Positions 12,300 through 24,850 are shown, numbered from the stretch's first letter. The stretch: 64,000 nucleotides of DNA from Mugil cephalus (GCF_022458985.1 NC_061771.1:23013501-23077500); one strand, 5' to 3'. Notes: a model not told the origin generated them from the letters alone. A program made the numbers and translations.

Positions 12300-13429
12300 T
12301 CTGTGGTGAATTTGCACGCACATGTTGGTTTTTGCACTGATGTATAGATACAACTGTTTTTTGTTGTTTGTTTTTTTGATTTTCAGAAGAAACGTTATGA
12401 TGAGCCTCAGATAAAACCAGCTACACTACAAAGGCCTATCGCCAACTCTCGGACTGGAGTCAAGAATAGATTGTTTGATCTGAGCCAGACCGCGACTTTC
12501 CAGTTAAGAACACAGGGCTAACACAGAGAGTCAGACAATCATTCACACTCACAGCTATTGTCAATTTAGAATCAGCAGTTAACCTAGCGAGCATGTCTTT
12601 GGAGGCGGGGGGAAACCCACGCAGACACAGGGAGAACATGCAAACTCCACATGGAAAGGCCCCAGTCGGACTAACTGCTCTTTAGACGGATGAAATCATT
12701 AAATCAACCGTCTGTAAAGGTGGATCTGATTTATTGCCACATGCGTTCAATTATGACAGGATAATAATACAGTGAAGCACATCAGAAACAATACAGAGTA
12801 TTAAAATATTGGATGATAAAATGATAATAATAATCAAGTCAACACTTCAAACAGCTTCACAGCAACATAAAAATCTGCAATTTTAAAAACAGGCATATAT
12901 ATAAAAAATTAAAACTCACTTCGCACACAACTAAAAAACAGGAAACGCTCTCTACTAACAGTAGCAGATTTAAGGAGATCACAGACCTGATTTCCTCAGG
13001 CTGATTCTTCCACAGACGAGGGGCCCTAACCAAGAACAACCTTTTGTTTTCAGCCAGGCCCCTGGAACAGACAGCAGACCTCAGCCTGAGGATCTTAAGG
13101 TACATATCTGCCTGTGTGGTGCTAAAAGGTCAGTAACATGTAGTAAGTGATCAATAAGAGCTTAAAATCAATTCTAAAACACACTGGGAGTCAGAAATGA
13201 TCTGCTGAAACCAGAGTGATGTGATCTCTTTTCTTCTGATTCTGTGTCTTTAAAAGATGTCAGGAATCCAAACTAATAAGCAATCAAGGAAAGAGAACAC
13301 AGGCAACAACACAAAACAGGAAACCAAGGAACTTAACAAAATAAAACAGGAAACTCAAAACATGATCATGAAAAAACAATCAGAGTCATGACAGCAGGAA
13401 GTTGGTTGGAAGCTTGGCAGCTAGGTCTG
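12300..13429. repeat. Spacer of class-1 duplicon, U3 to U4
   Basis: Another copy of the class-1 spacer with the same embedded dispersed element; no gene seen. Confidence 0.7.
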
Positions 13430-13541
13430 AGCATCATAAAGAATGGAAAGAGACACCCTGCCTGCTAATTATGTTTCCTTCAAAGAGGATCCATTTACAA
13501 TATGTGGCCCTTGTTATCGGTTCATTGTGTTGTTTCTAATA

Positions 13542-16500
13542 TTACATCGTTAGGTCAGAGGTTCTGATGACAGAGTAGGTGCAGACCGTTATGTCAGAGC
13601 TCCAGATCTTCATCCTCTTTGGTCTCTGTGTTGCCTGATGGAGTTCCAGCGCAGCATGAAACACATCTTCATCCTACAGTGTCGGCATCAGTGTTGTTAT
13701 TTAGTGTCATAATCACACATGCTTTACCAGCAATGACCTGATTTAATGAGTTTAATAACACACTATTCATCTACTGGTTCTCCTCCACCATTAAGGAAGT
13801 TATTGGTTATAATCACTATTGATACTTAGTGGTTAATACTAGTCAGAGTGTTCACCATGTTTGCTGTTATCAAGTCAGGACTAATAAACTGTTTCTCTAT
13901 AAGTTACCTGAATGGGTGGTATCTGGCCTCTGGTGTCAGTTCTTCTCTCATCAATTTGAAGACGTTTGGCTGCAGAGATAATAACAGAGGAGAACTTTTT
14001 CTTAAGCCAGATTCATTCTTATGAGTCTGACAAGAAGGAATTCAGCTTTGGGGATTCAGAGTCATGGCAATACAAAAAAGAAAAGAAAAAAGTTTCTCAA
14101 GAAAAATGGGAAAATACGATGGTATTATGTTATTATAAAGACAATAAACTGAACTTAGAATAAGTGAGTAAATATAGAACTTGTACCTGTTTCCCGACAG
14201 AGCTGTAAAATGAACATGGAGGAGAGAATGGCAACAGACGGACACAGAGAGAAGAGCAGCTTCCAGCACAGACTGCAGTCTTCCAGGGTGTCGTGGACGT
14301 CTCCTTGAGGTTCACTGGAGTCTGGGTCAAACACAGAGTTTGTGTTATTTAGCTCTGGGAGAACATGTTTGTGACTTTAGACCTTATTGTCCCCATGGGG
14401 AAATTCTTTTTCACAGTACCATCTCCACTCCACAAAGTCCACCACAGTACAACACAGGAACATCAGAAACATTAACTTTTATAGCACATTGTCATGCATT
14501 GTATTTCACTAATCAAAACATATATGAACCTCTCAAAGTAGCAGAGTTAGAATTAAAACATAATCATCATTACTCCATCAAGTAGGTGCAGTTTGTGACA
14601 ACTGGTTACCACAGGTAATATATATATTTCATCATTTACTTTGAGAAAAAAAGCTGAAATAAAATGTTGACATTGACAAACTGTGTGCGTTTGTTGGGAG
14701 CCACAGGGAGTGTGTGCCACTGTTGTGTGTTGTGCGGAGACCTGGCTGCATGCGGACTTCCCGGACCACAGTGCGTCTGTGCCCGGCTTCAGGACTCTAC
14801 AGGCAACAGTGTGTGACAATATCTACGCCACTGTTGACCTGAAACTGTCCAATATGGCCTAATATATCAGCAATATAACTGAAAACATAATTACAATACA
14901 ATTTTATGTTCTTAATTAATTATGATTATTAATTTAGCCGCGATAGTCTTCCAGTACCGGTGGTACCATACCGCTGGCTTGACGTTTTTCTTCAAGTGCA
15001 TGATGAATAATAACAAAAAAAACTTCCTCCTCTTTTTTTTTTCTCATGGATGGCCTTAATACTCTCAGTCTCTCATTTAACAAGTGTCTTTCATAGCTAC
15101 TGATAAACTAGAATAACTGATCAGACTCATATGATATATGACACGCTGTGAAGACGCAGCGAGTTTCAAGATGTCTTCTATTTATGTGTCCTAGTTGACA
15201 CTTGGGTTTACTTTATTCATAATTAGAGTTTGGATCCTTGAGTCAAAACATTTGACGCAACGTCCTCTGATCAAAATCACTGAATTAGTTTATCTTGGAG
15301 TCAAAGTAGATGTTTGTTCCCAATACAAAAAAAAAAACTCTCAGGGCTTCGGATCACGGATAAACTCCAGCGCAGCAGTTACCTTGTTAACAACAGAGGC
15401 TACAAAGCAGAAACAAAACAAGAAATGAGAGTAGAAATGACGACAACAGCTGGATACAGAGACAGACCAGCAGCACTGATCATGATTTGAACAGTTGATG
15501 GATTGAGTTTGTGCCGCTAACACGGAGCTGTTCTGAATAGATCTGTGGATTTCATGTTGAAACACAATTTGCATTAATGCTAAATTGCTGATTCTTCAAT
15601 TTAGTATCTAATTACATTATTTAAATGATTTATATATGCGTTTCAGGAGAATTACTCATTGTTTTTGGTGCCGTATTGGTCTTGTATTGTTGATGGAAGA
15701 ATGACGCCCTATTTCAACGTTGTAACTAATTATGCAGTTATGCGAAATAAAAAAAAATACAAAATATATGGAGTACATTTAAAGGTGCGTGAACAGTTTC
15801 AAGCCGTCTCTAATTAAGCAGTAGCAGCATTTTAATCCAGGTCGATGCTTTGAGGTTGGCTGAACCTTAATCTGTAATATGTGCATGAATGTTGTTGCTA
15901 CAAACATGATCTCATTCACACGTAGATATTTGGTACCAGAATACTTACCGACTATAAGCCTTGTTGTAAGTTTACTACTGTATGATGATCATATGTTGCT
16001 GTATTCGTGCATGGATAATACATACCAAAATACTTAGCGACAATAAGTCTTGTTGTGATGTTGCTGTATCTGTAAACATGTCTAGTAGTGATGTATTTTC
16101 CATCTTCCACAATCTCTTTTTGAGTTCCACAGTAGTAGAGACCTTCATCTGGATCAGTGACGTTCACGATCAGCAGGTCAAAGGAATCAGTGGAACCGTT
16201 CTTCACAAATTCAAAGCCGGGAAGCTTAATGAAGTTTCTATAAGCGTTGAACTGGCTTAGAACAAGAGTAGGCTGGTTCTCATGGGAACAGTTCCTGAAC
16301 CACACTGTGTAGGCTCCAAATGATTGCCTGCAGTCACAATAGAGAGTGACGTTGTCTCCAGGTCTGACTGTCACCTCCAGTGTTGGTACAGAAATCCAAC
16401 CATGACTGGAGGAAACAACTCCTAGAAGATGGAGAAGAATGTGTGAACAAAAATTAAAGTTAATTAAATTAAATGTGTGCCGAATATTGCAATTTAAATG

Positions 16501-16555
16501 TTTAAAAGCTAAACTAACCTGAGAGAGCAACGAGAATAATCCACAGTCCGTCCAT
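13542..16555 (-). CDS. U4: class-1 V-set receptor with altered V splice donor
   Basis: Exons: 16555..16519 (leader MDGLWIILVALS), V from 16421, 14321..14187 (membrane), 13969..13908 and 13673..13542 (tail, with VFHAAL). The usual V donor is destroyed: where sister genes read GTAAGT this copy reads CTAAGT (about 16,036-16,038). A good alternative donor, GTATGT, lies 12 nt further. It keeps phase 1 and adds AKYF to the V exon (16421..16026), giving an open frame of 253 residues; this is the version proposed here. Without splicing, the frame runs to a stop at NLQQGL inside a duplicated V-exon end (about 15,945-15,975), giving a secreted V domain. The V sequence is nearly the same as in U7. Confidence 0.55.
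15387..15475 (-). other. U4 proximal transmembrane exon (TM1)
   Basis: 89 nt, phase-1 entry, hydrophobic span and in-exon TAA as in U1. Confidence 0.5.
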
Positions 16556-16654
16556 GTCTGATGATGACCCGGGGCTGAAAGGCAGCTTCACACGTCCTTC
16601 TCACACCAGTTATGACTTACACACTATTTTCCATTTAAGGCAATCTAGCTGGTG

Positions 16655-16659
16655 ATTGG
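16655..16659 (-). promoter_or_regulatory. CCAAT box of U4
   Basis: Plus-strand ATTGG, 100 bp from the start codon at 16555. Confidence 0.5.
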
Positions 16660-16699
16660 CTCGTCGAATGGAGCAATGTCTTCTGTGGTGAATTTGCAT

Positions 16700-17678
16700 G
16701 CACATTTTTTTTTTTTTGCACTGATGTATAGATACAACTGTTTGTTGTTGTTTATTTTTAGATTTTCAGAAGAAATGTCACGATGAGCCTCAGATGAAAC
16801 CAGCTACACTACAAAGGCTTATCGCCAACTCTTGGACTGGAGTCAAGAATAGATTTTTGTTTGGACATGCAAACTCCACACGGAAAGGCCCCAGTCGGAC
16901 TAACTGGTCTTTAGACGGATGAAATCATCAAATCAACCTTCTGTAAAGGTGGATCTGATTTATTGCCACATGAATTCAATTATGACAGGATAATAACACA
17001 GTGAAGCACATCAGAAACAATACAGAGTATAAAAATATTGGATAATAAAATGATAATAATAATCAAGTCAACACTTTAAACAGCTTCACAGCAACATAAA
17101 AATCTGCAATTTTAAAAACAGGCATATATATAAAAAATTTAAACTCACTTCATACACATCTAAAAAACAGGAAATGCTCTCTGCTAACAGTATGTCTTAA
17201 GTAGCAGATTAAAGGAGATCACAGACTATGTTGACCTAATTTCCTCAGGCTGATTCTTCCACAGACGAGGGGCCCTAACCAAGAACAACCTTTTGTTTTC
17301 AGCCAGGCCCCTGGAACAGACAGCAGACCTCAGCCTGAGGATCTTAAGGTACATATCTGCCTGTGTGGTGCTAAAAGGTCAGTAACATGTAGTAAGTGAT
17401 CAATAAGAGCTTAAAATCAATTCTAAAACACTCTGGGAGTCAGAAATGATCTGCTGAAACCAGAGTGATGTGATCTCTTTTCTTCTGATTCTGTGTCTTT
17501 AAAAGATGTCAGGAATCCAAACTAATAAGCAATCAAGGAAAGAGAACACAGGCAACAACACAAAACAGGAAACCAAGGAACTTAACAAAATAAAACAGGA
17601 AACTCAAAACATGATCATGAAAAAACAATCAGAGTCATGTCAGCAGGAAGTTGGTTGGACGCTAGGCAGCTAGGTCTG
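16700..17678. repeat. Spacer of class-1 duplicon, U4 to U5
   Basis: Shorter copy of the class-1 spacer, with a deletion near 16,860 relative to U1-U2. No gene seen. Confidence 0.65.
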
Positions 17679-17784
17679 AGCATCATAAAGAGTGGAAAGA
17701 GACACCCTGCCTGCTAATTATGTTTCCTTCAAAGAGGATCCATTTACAATATGTGGCCCTTGTTATCGGTTCATTGTGTTGTTT

Positions 17785-20742
17785 CTAATATTGCATCGTT
17801 AGGTCAGAGGTTCTGATGACAGAGTAGGTGCAGGCTGTTATGTCAGAGCTCCAGATCTTCATCCTCTTTGGTCTCTGTGTTGCCTGATGGAGTTCCAGCG
17901 CAGCATGAAACTCATCTTCATCCTACAGTGTCGTCATCAGTGTTATTATTTAGAGTCATAATCACACATGCTTTACCAGCAATCACTTGATTTAATGAGT
18001 TTAATAACACACTATTCATCTACTGGTTCTCCTCCACCATTAAGAAAGTTATTGGTTGAAATCACTGTTGATACTTAGTGATTGATACTAGTCAGAGTAT
18101 TCACCATGTTTGCTGTTATAAAGTCAGGACTAATAAACTGTCTCTCTCTAAGTTACCTGAATGGGTGGTATCTGGCCTCTGGTGTCAGTTCTTTTCTCAT
18201 CAACTTGAAGACGTTTGGCTGCAGAGATAATAACAGAGGAGAACTTTTTTTTCTAAAGCCAGATTAATTTTTATGAGTCTGACAAGAAGGAATTCAACTT
18301 TGGGGATTCAGAGTCATGACAATAAAAAAAAAAAGAAAAAAGTTTCTTAAGAAAAATGTGAAAACACCATGATATTATGTTATTATAAAGACAATAAACT
18401 GATGTTAGAATAAGTGAGTAAATATAGAACTTGTACCTGTTTCCCGACAGAGCTGTAAAATGAACATGGAGGAGAGAATGGCAACAGACGGACACAGAGA
18501 GAAGAGCAGCTTCCAGCACAGACTGCAGTCTTCCATGGTGTCGTGGACGTCTCCTTGAGGTTCACTGGAGTCTGGGTCAAACACAGAGTTGTGTTATTTA
18601 GCTCTGGGAGAACATGTGTGTGACTTTAGACCTTATTGTCCCCATGGGGAAATTCTTTTTCACAGTACCATCTCCACTCCACAAAGTCCACCACAGTACA
18701 GCACAGGACTCAGAAACATTAACTTTATGCACTTTGTAAATATTTAATCTATAGCACATTGTCATGCATTGTATTTCACTAATCAAAAAATATATGAACC
18801 TCTCAAAGTAGCAGAGTTAGAATTAAAACATAATCATCATTACTCCATCAAGTAAGTGCAGTTTGTGATAACTGGTTACCACAGGTAATATATATGTTTC
18901 ATCATTTGCTTTGAGAAAAAAAGCTGAAATAAAATGTTGACATTGACAAACTGTGTGTGTTTGTTGGGACCCACAGGGAGTGTGTGCCACTGTTGTGTGT
19001 TGTGCGGAGACCTGGCTGCATGCGGACTTCCCAGACCACCGTGCGTCTGTGCCCGGCTTCAGGACTCTACAGGCAACAGTGTGTAACAATATCTACGCCA
19101 CTGTTGACCTGAAACTGTCCAATATGGCCTAATATATCATCAATATAACTGAAAACATAATCACCATACAATTTTATGTTTTTAATTAATTATAATTATT
19201 AATTAAGCCCCAATAGTCTTCCAGTACCGGTGGTACCATACCGCTGGCTTGACTTTTTTCTTCAAGTGCATGATGAATACAAAATAAAAAAACGTTCCTC
19301 CTCTCTTTTTTTTTTTCTCATGGGTGGCCCTAATACTCTCAGTCTCTCATTTAACAAGTGTCTTTCATAGCTACTGATAAACTAGAATAACTGATCAGAC
19401 TCATATGATATATGACACGCTGTGAAGACGCAGCGAGTTTCAAGATGTCTTCTATTTATGTGTCCTAGTTGACACTTGGTTTTACTTTATTCATAATTAG
19501 AGTTTCGATCCTTGAGTCAAAACATTTGACACAACGTCCTCTGATCAAAATCACTGAATTAGTTTATCTTGGAGTCAAAGTGGATGTTTGTTCCAAATAC
19601 AAAAAAAAAAAACTCTCAGGGCTTTGGATCACGGATAAACTCCAGCGCAGCAGTTACCTTGTTAACAACAGAGGCTACAAAGCAGAAACAAAACAAGAAA
19701 AGAGAGTAGAAATGACGACAAAAGCTGGATACAGAGACAGACCAGCAGCACTGATCATGATTTGAACAGTTGATGGATTGAGATGGTGCAACTAACACGG
19801 AGCTGTTATGAATAGATCTGTGGATTTCATGTTGAAACACAATTTGTATTTATGCTAAATTGTTGATTCTTCAATTTGGTATCTAATTACATTATTTAAA
19901 TGATTTATATATGCGTTTCGGGAGCATTACTCATTGTTTTTGGTGCAGTATTGGTCTTGTATTGTTGATGGAAGAATGACGCCCTATTTCAACGTTGTAA
20001 CTAATTATGCAGTTATGCGAAATAAAAAAAAAATACAAAATATATGGAGTACATTTAAAGGTGCGTGAACAGTTTCAAGCCGTCTCTAATTAAGCAGTAG
20101 CAGCATTTTAATCCAGGTCGATGCTTTGAGGTTGGCTGAACCTTAATCTGTAATATGTGCATGAATGTTGTTGCTACAAACATGATCTCATTCACACGTA
20201 GATATATGGTACCAGAATACTTACCGACTATAAGTCTTGTTGTGATGTTGCTGTATCTGTAAACATGTCTAGTAATGATGTATTCTTTATCCACCACAAT
20301 CTCTTTTTCAGTTCCACAGTAGTAGAGACCTTCATCTGGATTAGTGACGTTGGTGATCAGCAGGTCATAGGAATCAGTGGAATCGTTCTTCACAAATTCA
20401 AAGCCAGGATGTTTTATGGTGTTTCTATAAATGATGAACCGGCTTAAAACAAGAGTAGGCTGGTTCTCATGGGAACAATTCCTGAACCACAGTGTGTAGG
20501 CTCCAAATGGTTGCCTGCAGTCACAGTAGAGAGTGATGTTGTCTCCAGGTCTGACTGTCACCTCCAGTGTTGGTACAGAAATCCAATCATGACTGGAAGA
20601 AACAACTCCTAGAAGATGGAGAAGAACTTGTGAACAAAAATTAAAGTTAATTAAATTAAATGTGTGCCGAATATTGCAATTTAAATGTTTAAAATCTAAA
20701 CTAACCTGAGAGAGCAACGAGAATAATCCACAGTCCGTCCAT
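17785..20742 (-). CDS. U5: class-1 V-set receptor with extended C-terminus
   Basis: Exons: 20742..20706 (leader MDGLWIILVALS), 20608..20225 (V), 18571..18437 (membrane), 18218..18157 and 17922..17785 (tail); 251 residues. The CDR2-like stretch reads SRFIIYRNTIKHPG. The tail has EFHAAL (tyrosine replaced by histidine) and CTYSVI. The stop codon shared by the other class-1 copies (ATG TAA) has mutated to ATG CAA, so translation would add Q and Y before a TAG. Neighbours and phases are as in U2. The role is inferred from the family. Confidence 0.72.
19662..19750 (-). other. U5 proximal transmembrane exon (TM1)
   Basis: 89 nt, phase-1 entry, LLVCLCIQ, hydrophobic span, CSLCC then TAA. Confidence 0.5.
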
Positions 20743-20841
20743 GTCTGATGATGACCCGGGGCTGAAAGGCAGCTTCACACGTCCTTCTCACACAAGTTAT
20801 GACTTACGCACTATTTTCCATTTAAGGCAATCTAGCCAGTG

Positions 20842-20846
20842 ATTGG
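20842..20846 (-). promoter_or_regulatory. CCAAT box of U5
   Basis: Plus-strand ATTGG, 100 bp from the start codon at 20742. Confidence 0.5.
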
Positions 20847-22000
20847 CTCGTCGAATGGAGCAATTTCTTCTGTAGTGAATTTGCACGCATGTGTTGAGGA
20901 GAGGAAACTCAAAACATGATCACGAAACATCAGAGTCATGTCAGCAGGAAGTTGGTTGGAAGCTAGGCAGCTAGGTCTGAGCATCATAAAGAATGGAAAG
21001 AGACACCCTGCCTGCTAATTATGTTTCCTCCAAACAGGATCCATTTACAATATGTGGCCCTTGTTATCGGTTCATTGTGTTGTTTCTAATATTACATCGT
21101 TAGGTCAGAGGTTCTGATGACAGAGTAGGTGCAGACCGTTGTGTCAGAGCTCCAGATCTTCATCCTCTTTGGTCTCTGTGTTGCCTGATGGAGTTCCAGC
21201 GCAGCATGAAACACATCTTCATCCTACAGTGTCGTCATCAGTGTTATTATTTAGAGTCATAATCACACATGCTTTACCAGCAATGACCTGATTTAATGAG
21301 TTTAATAAGACACTATTCATCTACTGGTTCTCCTCCACCATTAAGGAAGTTATTGGTTGAAATCACTATTGATACTTAGTGGTTGATACTAGTCAGAGTA
21401 TTCACCATGTTTGCTGTTATGAAGTCAGGACTAATAAACTGTCTCTCTATAAGTTACCTGAATGGGTGGTATCTGGCCTCTGGTGTCAGTTCTTTTCTCA
21501 TCAACTTGAAGACGTTTGGCTGCAGAGATAATGACAGAGGAAAACTTTTTCTAAAGCCAGATTCATTCTTATGAGTCTGACAAGAAGGAATTCAGCTTTG
21601 GGGATTCAGAGTCATGACAATGAAAAAAAGAAAAAAAGTTTCTCAAGAAAAGAGAAAAAAAATCAAATGTCAAAAAAAAAAAATGTTGAAATGCAAACTG
21701 GCGGTAGACGTAGCAGATAGATCTGTGTGCGCTTGCTGGGACCCACAGGAAGTGCGCCATAAGCAGTGTTTTGCAGGGACTTGAATGCATGCGGACACCT
21801 GGACCACAGTGCTTCTGTGCCTGGCTTCGGGACTCTACGGGCAGATAGGGACGCGCTCCTGAGCCCTGGAGTTTACGTCCCTCCCTCAATAATAATCACA
21901 ATACAAATTTATATCCCTAATTACTATTATTATCATTAGTATTATTATTACGCCCCAAAACTCTCCCGGTTCTGGTGGTACCATACCATCGGCCTGATGG

Positions 22001-22060
22001 TCAACTTTTTTCTCGAAATTTCAACTTTTTTCTCGAAATTTCAACTTTTTTCTCGAAATG
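22001..22060 (+). repeat. Three tandem copies of a 20-bp repeat
   Basis: Three copies of tcaacttttttctcgaaatt, the last with one terminal change. This repeat is only in U6 and is not seen at the same place in U1-U5. Confidence 0.85.
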
Positions 22061-22383
22061 CATGATGAATATTGTTTTCTTTTTCTTGTGTGTGGACCTA
22101 ATAATCTCTGTTTGTCAAGGCTACTGATAAAACTAGAAAAACTGGAGAGACTTATATGATATATGATATGCTGTTTCAAAAGACTAGTTTCAAGATGTCT
22201 TCTATTCATGTGTCCTTGTTGACATTTGGGTTGAACTTAGTCATAATTAGAATTTGGATCCTTGAGCTAAGGCTAAAAACATTTGACACAACAATCCATG
22301 ACCAAAATCACTGAATTAGTTCATCAAACAAATCCCCTCAGGGCATCAGAGCACTGATAAACTCCAGTGCAGCAGTTACCTTG

Positions 22384-22505
22384 TTAAAGACAGAGGCTAC
22401 AAACAAGAAACAAAACAAGAAATGAGAGTAGGAGACAGAGCAGCAGCGTCCAGCACTGACCACAGTTTGACGACATTGTGCAGTTAACGCGGAGCTGTGA
22501 TGAAT
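22384..22505 (-). other. U6 TM1 exon in its apparently ancestral, fully in-frame form
   Basis: From acceptor atcaacag the exon reads in phase 1 as DSSQLRVNC, then CGQCWTLLLC, a hydrophobic span, CSLCL and a stop. The start DSSQ parallels DSSEPQ of the distal membrane exon, and CGQCWTLL parallels CGQCWKLL of U7, so TM1 and TM2 look like duplicates of one exon. In U1-U5 the same exon has lost 5 nt near CAGTGCTG, which throws the connecting peptide out of frame. Confidence 0.6.
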
Positions 22506-23182
22506 CTGTTGATTAGTGCATTTCATGTTGAAACACAATTTGTATTTATGCTAAACTGCTGATTCTTCAATTGGGTATCTAATTACATTATTGAAATGAT
22601 TATATATGTGCTTTTAGGAGTATTACTCAATGTTTGTGGTGCAGTATTGGTCTTGTATTGTTGATGGAAGAATGGTGGCCCTATTTCAACTTTGTAACAG
22701 AAGGCTATTGTGCAAAATAATAATAAAAAGATTTAATTCAAAAGATATGGAGTACATTTAAAGGCAAGTGAAAGATTTCAAGTCGTCTAAATAAGCAGTG
22801 GCATCATTTTAATCCAGACCGATGTCACTGATCATTCATGAAGTTGGGTGATTGTCGGTTGATTGAGCCTTAATTATTAATTATTAAAGATTAATATGTG
22901 CATAAATATTGTTGCTACAATCATGATCTCATTCACACGTACATATTTGGCACCAAAATACTTACTGACTATGAGCCTCGTTGTGATGTTGCCGTATCTG
23001 TTAATATGTCTGACAGTAAAGAACTCTTTATCCGTCACAATGCTTTTCTCAGTTCCACAGTAGTAGAGACCTTCGTCAGAATCAGTGACGTCGATGATCA
23101 GCAGGTCATAGGAATCAGTGGAAAAGCTCGTAACAAATGCCAAACCAGGACGAACTAGAGTGTCTGCAGGAGTCCACAGTGT

Positions 23183-23980
23183 ACGATAGACATGTCAGAG
23201 GTCAGAGGTCGGCCTTTTGACATGACAGTGATCCCAAACCATAGAAGAAGCAAAGCAGACAAAGAAATCTGACTGTGATGACGCCTGAAGGTTTCCTTCA
23301 AGTGGTTTTCTGGTGTTTATCTTTACTGTTTAGGTTCAATGTCAACCTGAGCAGCCGGCAAGAAACTCTCCCTATTTAGCAGCTAAGGATGGTTCCCCAG
23401 GAGCTGTAAAAGACTACACCCAAGCTAAAAGGAAAGTTTATATTGGTTCCGACACAACTTCAAATCTGTAGCAGTGTTATCCTGCATACACCAATCAGGC
23501 ACAACATTAAAACCACTGTTGTGTATCGATGCGCTGACGAAAGGAAGTGATCACTGCTGACAAGTCTCCTCTTGCATTCAAAAAAGTCTTATTACAAGAA
23601 AAAACAATGTCAAAAACTCTTGCCGAATTGTAGAATCCCCTCTCTTTCAGCTCCAACACTGTGTCTTTATATGTTTTCTCATCTCCAGAAACTCCACAAT
23701 TATAAATACTTAAAAAGAGAACCTGACCCCTTACATCATACATTTTACAGTCGACAGACGGTATGGACACGTGAAGGAAGGAAACATTACTTGGTAAAAG
23801 TAGATATGTGTTGATGTCACTGGATGCGTTGACCAAACAGGTCCACACGCCCTGGGAGCCGTGACAGTGCAGGATATTTGATTATACACAGCAATTATTA
23901 TCAGCTAATAAGTAACCTTTTAACCTTTGAACAAACTCAACAAACCCAGAAATAGAAGATAAGAAGATCACACGCTACAC
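23183..23980. other. Junction region right of U6; no supported gene
   Basis: Unrelated to the gene array. It starts with two AGAGGTC repeats at the break. An end sequence of a dispersed inverted-repeat element (aatcaggcacaacattaaaa) lies near 23,495. A 113-codon frame on the minus strand (23507-23848) has no domain I recognise and ends in that element, so it is not called. Confidence 0.5.
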
Positions 23981-23984
23981 CATT

Positions 23985-24290
23985 AATAGGAGAAATAACA
24001 TTAACCATCTTGTGACAATATAATGTTCTACTGGGAAACTTTTGGACCTGGTATTTGAGTGGATGTAACTTAGACATGTAGCACCCACCTAGACCAGACC
24101 AGACACCCCCACCCCATAGCTATGACACTCCCTGATGGTATCCACCATCCCCAGCAGGATGCAGCCGGACACAGACACACAAACACACACACAAACATAA
24201 AAGCAGCACGAGATCCCAAACTGATCAAGTATCTGTGGGACAGGACCATGTCCATTCTCTGATGAGACACTGCACAAGGTGATAATGCAG
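23985..24290. mobile_element. Diverged copy of a short inverted-repeat DNA element
   Basis: Matches the internal part of the element best seen at 55,114-55,382 (phrases on the pattern of gttctactgggaaac and tttggacctgg) and of the copies in the class-2 duplicons. The ends are worn. Confidence 0.5.
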
Positions 24291-24347
24291 TATAGTAGTT
24301 GTGTGTACACCATGTTTTGCTGCCACACAGTGTCTGAAAATGTGCAT

Positions 24348-24488
24348 TTCTCTTCTCTTCTCTTCTCTTCTCTTCTCTTCTCTTCTCTTCTCTTCTCTTC
24401 TCTTCTCTACTCTTCTCTTCTCTTCTCTTCTCTTCTCTTCTCTTCTCTTCTCTTCTCTTCTCTTCTCTTCTCTTCTCTTCTCTTCTCT
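24348..24488 (+). repeat. (TCTTC)n microsatellite
   Basis: About 28 copies of the pentamer TCTTC with one interruption (tctactc near 24,409). One strand is pure pyrimidine. Long reading frames through it (repeats of SLLF or REEKR) are artefacts. Confidence 0.95.
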
Positions 24489-24499
24489 GTACGTGACAC

Positions 24500-24813
24500 T
24501 TGGTATTTGTTGACAAAGCCCTTGGAAACAGAGTTTGGTTACTGTAGTAGGTTTAAAATATATGATTATTATTACTACTACTATTACTACTTTTATTATT
24601 ATTGATCATTTTAACATCCTTTAAGAAAAAAAGGCATGATTTTAATGAATTGTCTCTGTAAGTTGTAAATGTTCATGTTCACTGTTTGAGTGTAATAAAA
24701 CTCATTATAAATTACCTGAACGTGCTGTGCTTGAAAACTGGTGTCACTCATCCCATCAACTTGAGGGACTCAAGCTGCATAGATAATCTCGTTAACTTTG
24801 GACAACTTTGGAC

Positions 24814-24850
<37 letters not shown>

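Larger units (their letters stand above)
21092..23182 (-). pseudogene. U6: class-1 receptor gene, broken at both the V and membrane exons
   Basis: Parts kept: the 3' half of the V exon (about 23182..22966, starting at the equivalent of LWTPAD and running through DEGLYYCG to LIV), TM1 (22505..22384), and the tail exons 21519..21458 and 21223..21092 (VFHAAL). Parts lost: the leader exon and promoter, the 5' half of the V exon (unrelated sequence begins at about 23,183), and the distal membrane exon, which is deleted at about 21,630-21,660. The remaining pieces are still in frame, so the losses may be recent. A conventional receptor cannot be made. Confidence 0.75.

Noticed and set aside
23507-23848. 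113-codon minus-strand frame right of U6
   Set aside because: No recognised domain, no homologous copy elsewhere in the window, and it runs into the end of a dispersed inverted-repeat element; a chance frame is more likely.
24070-24605. Long frames through the TCTTC repeat
   Set aside because: Low-complexity translation of a microsatellite.
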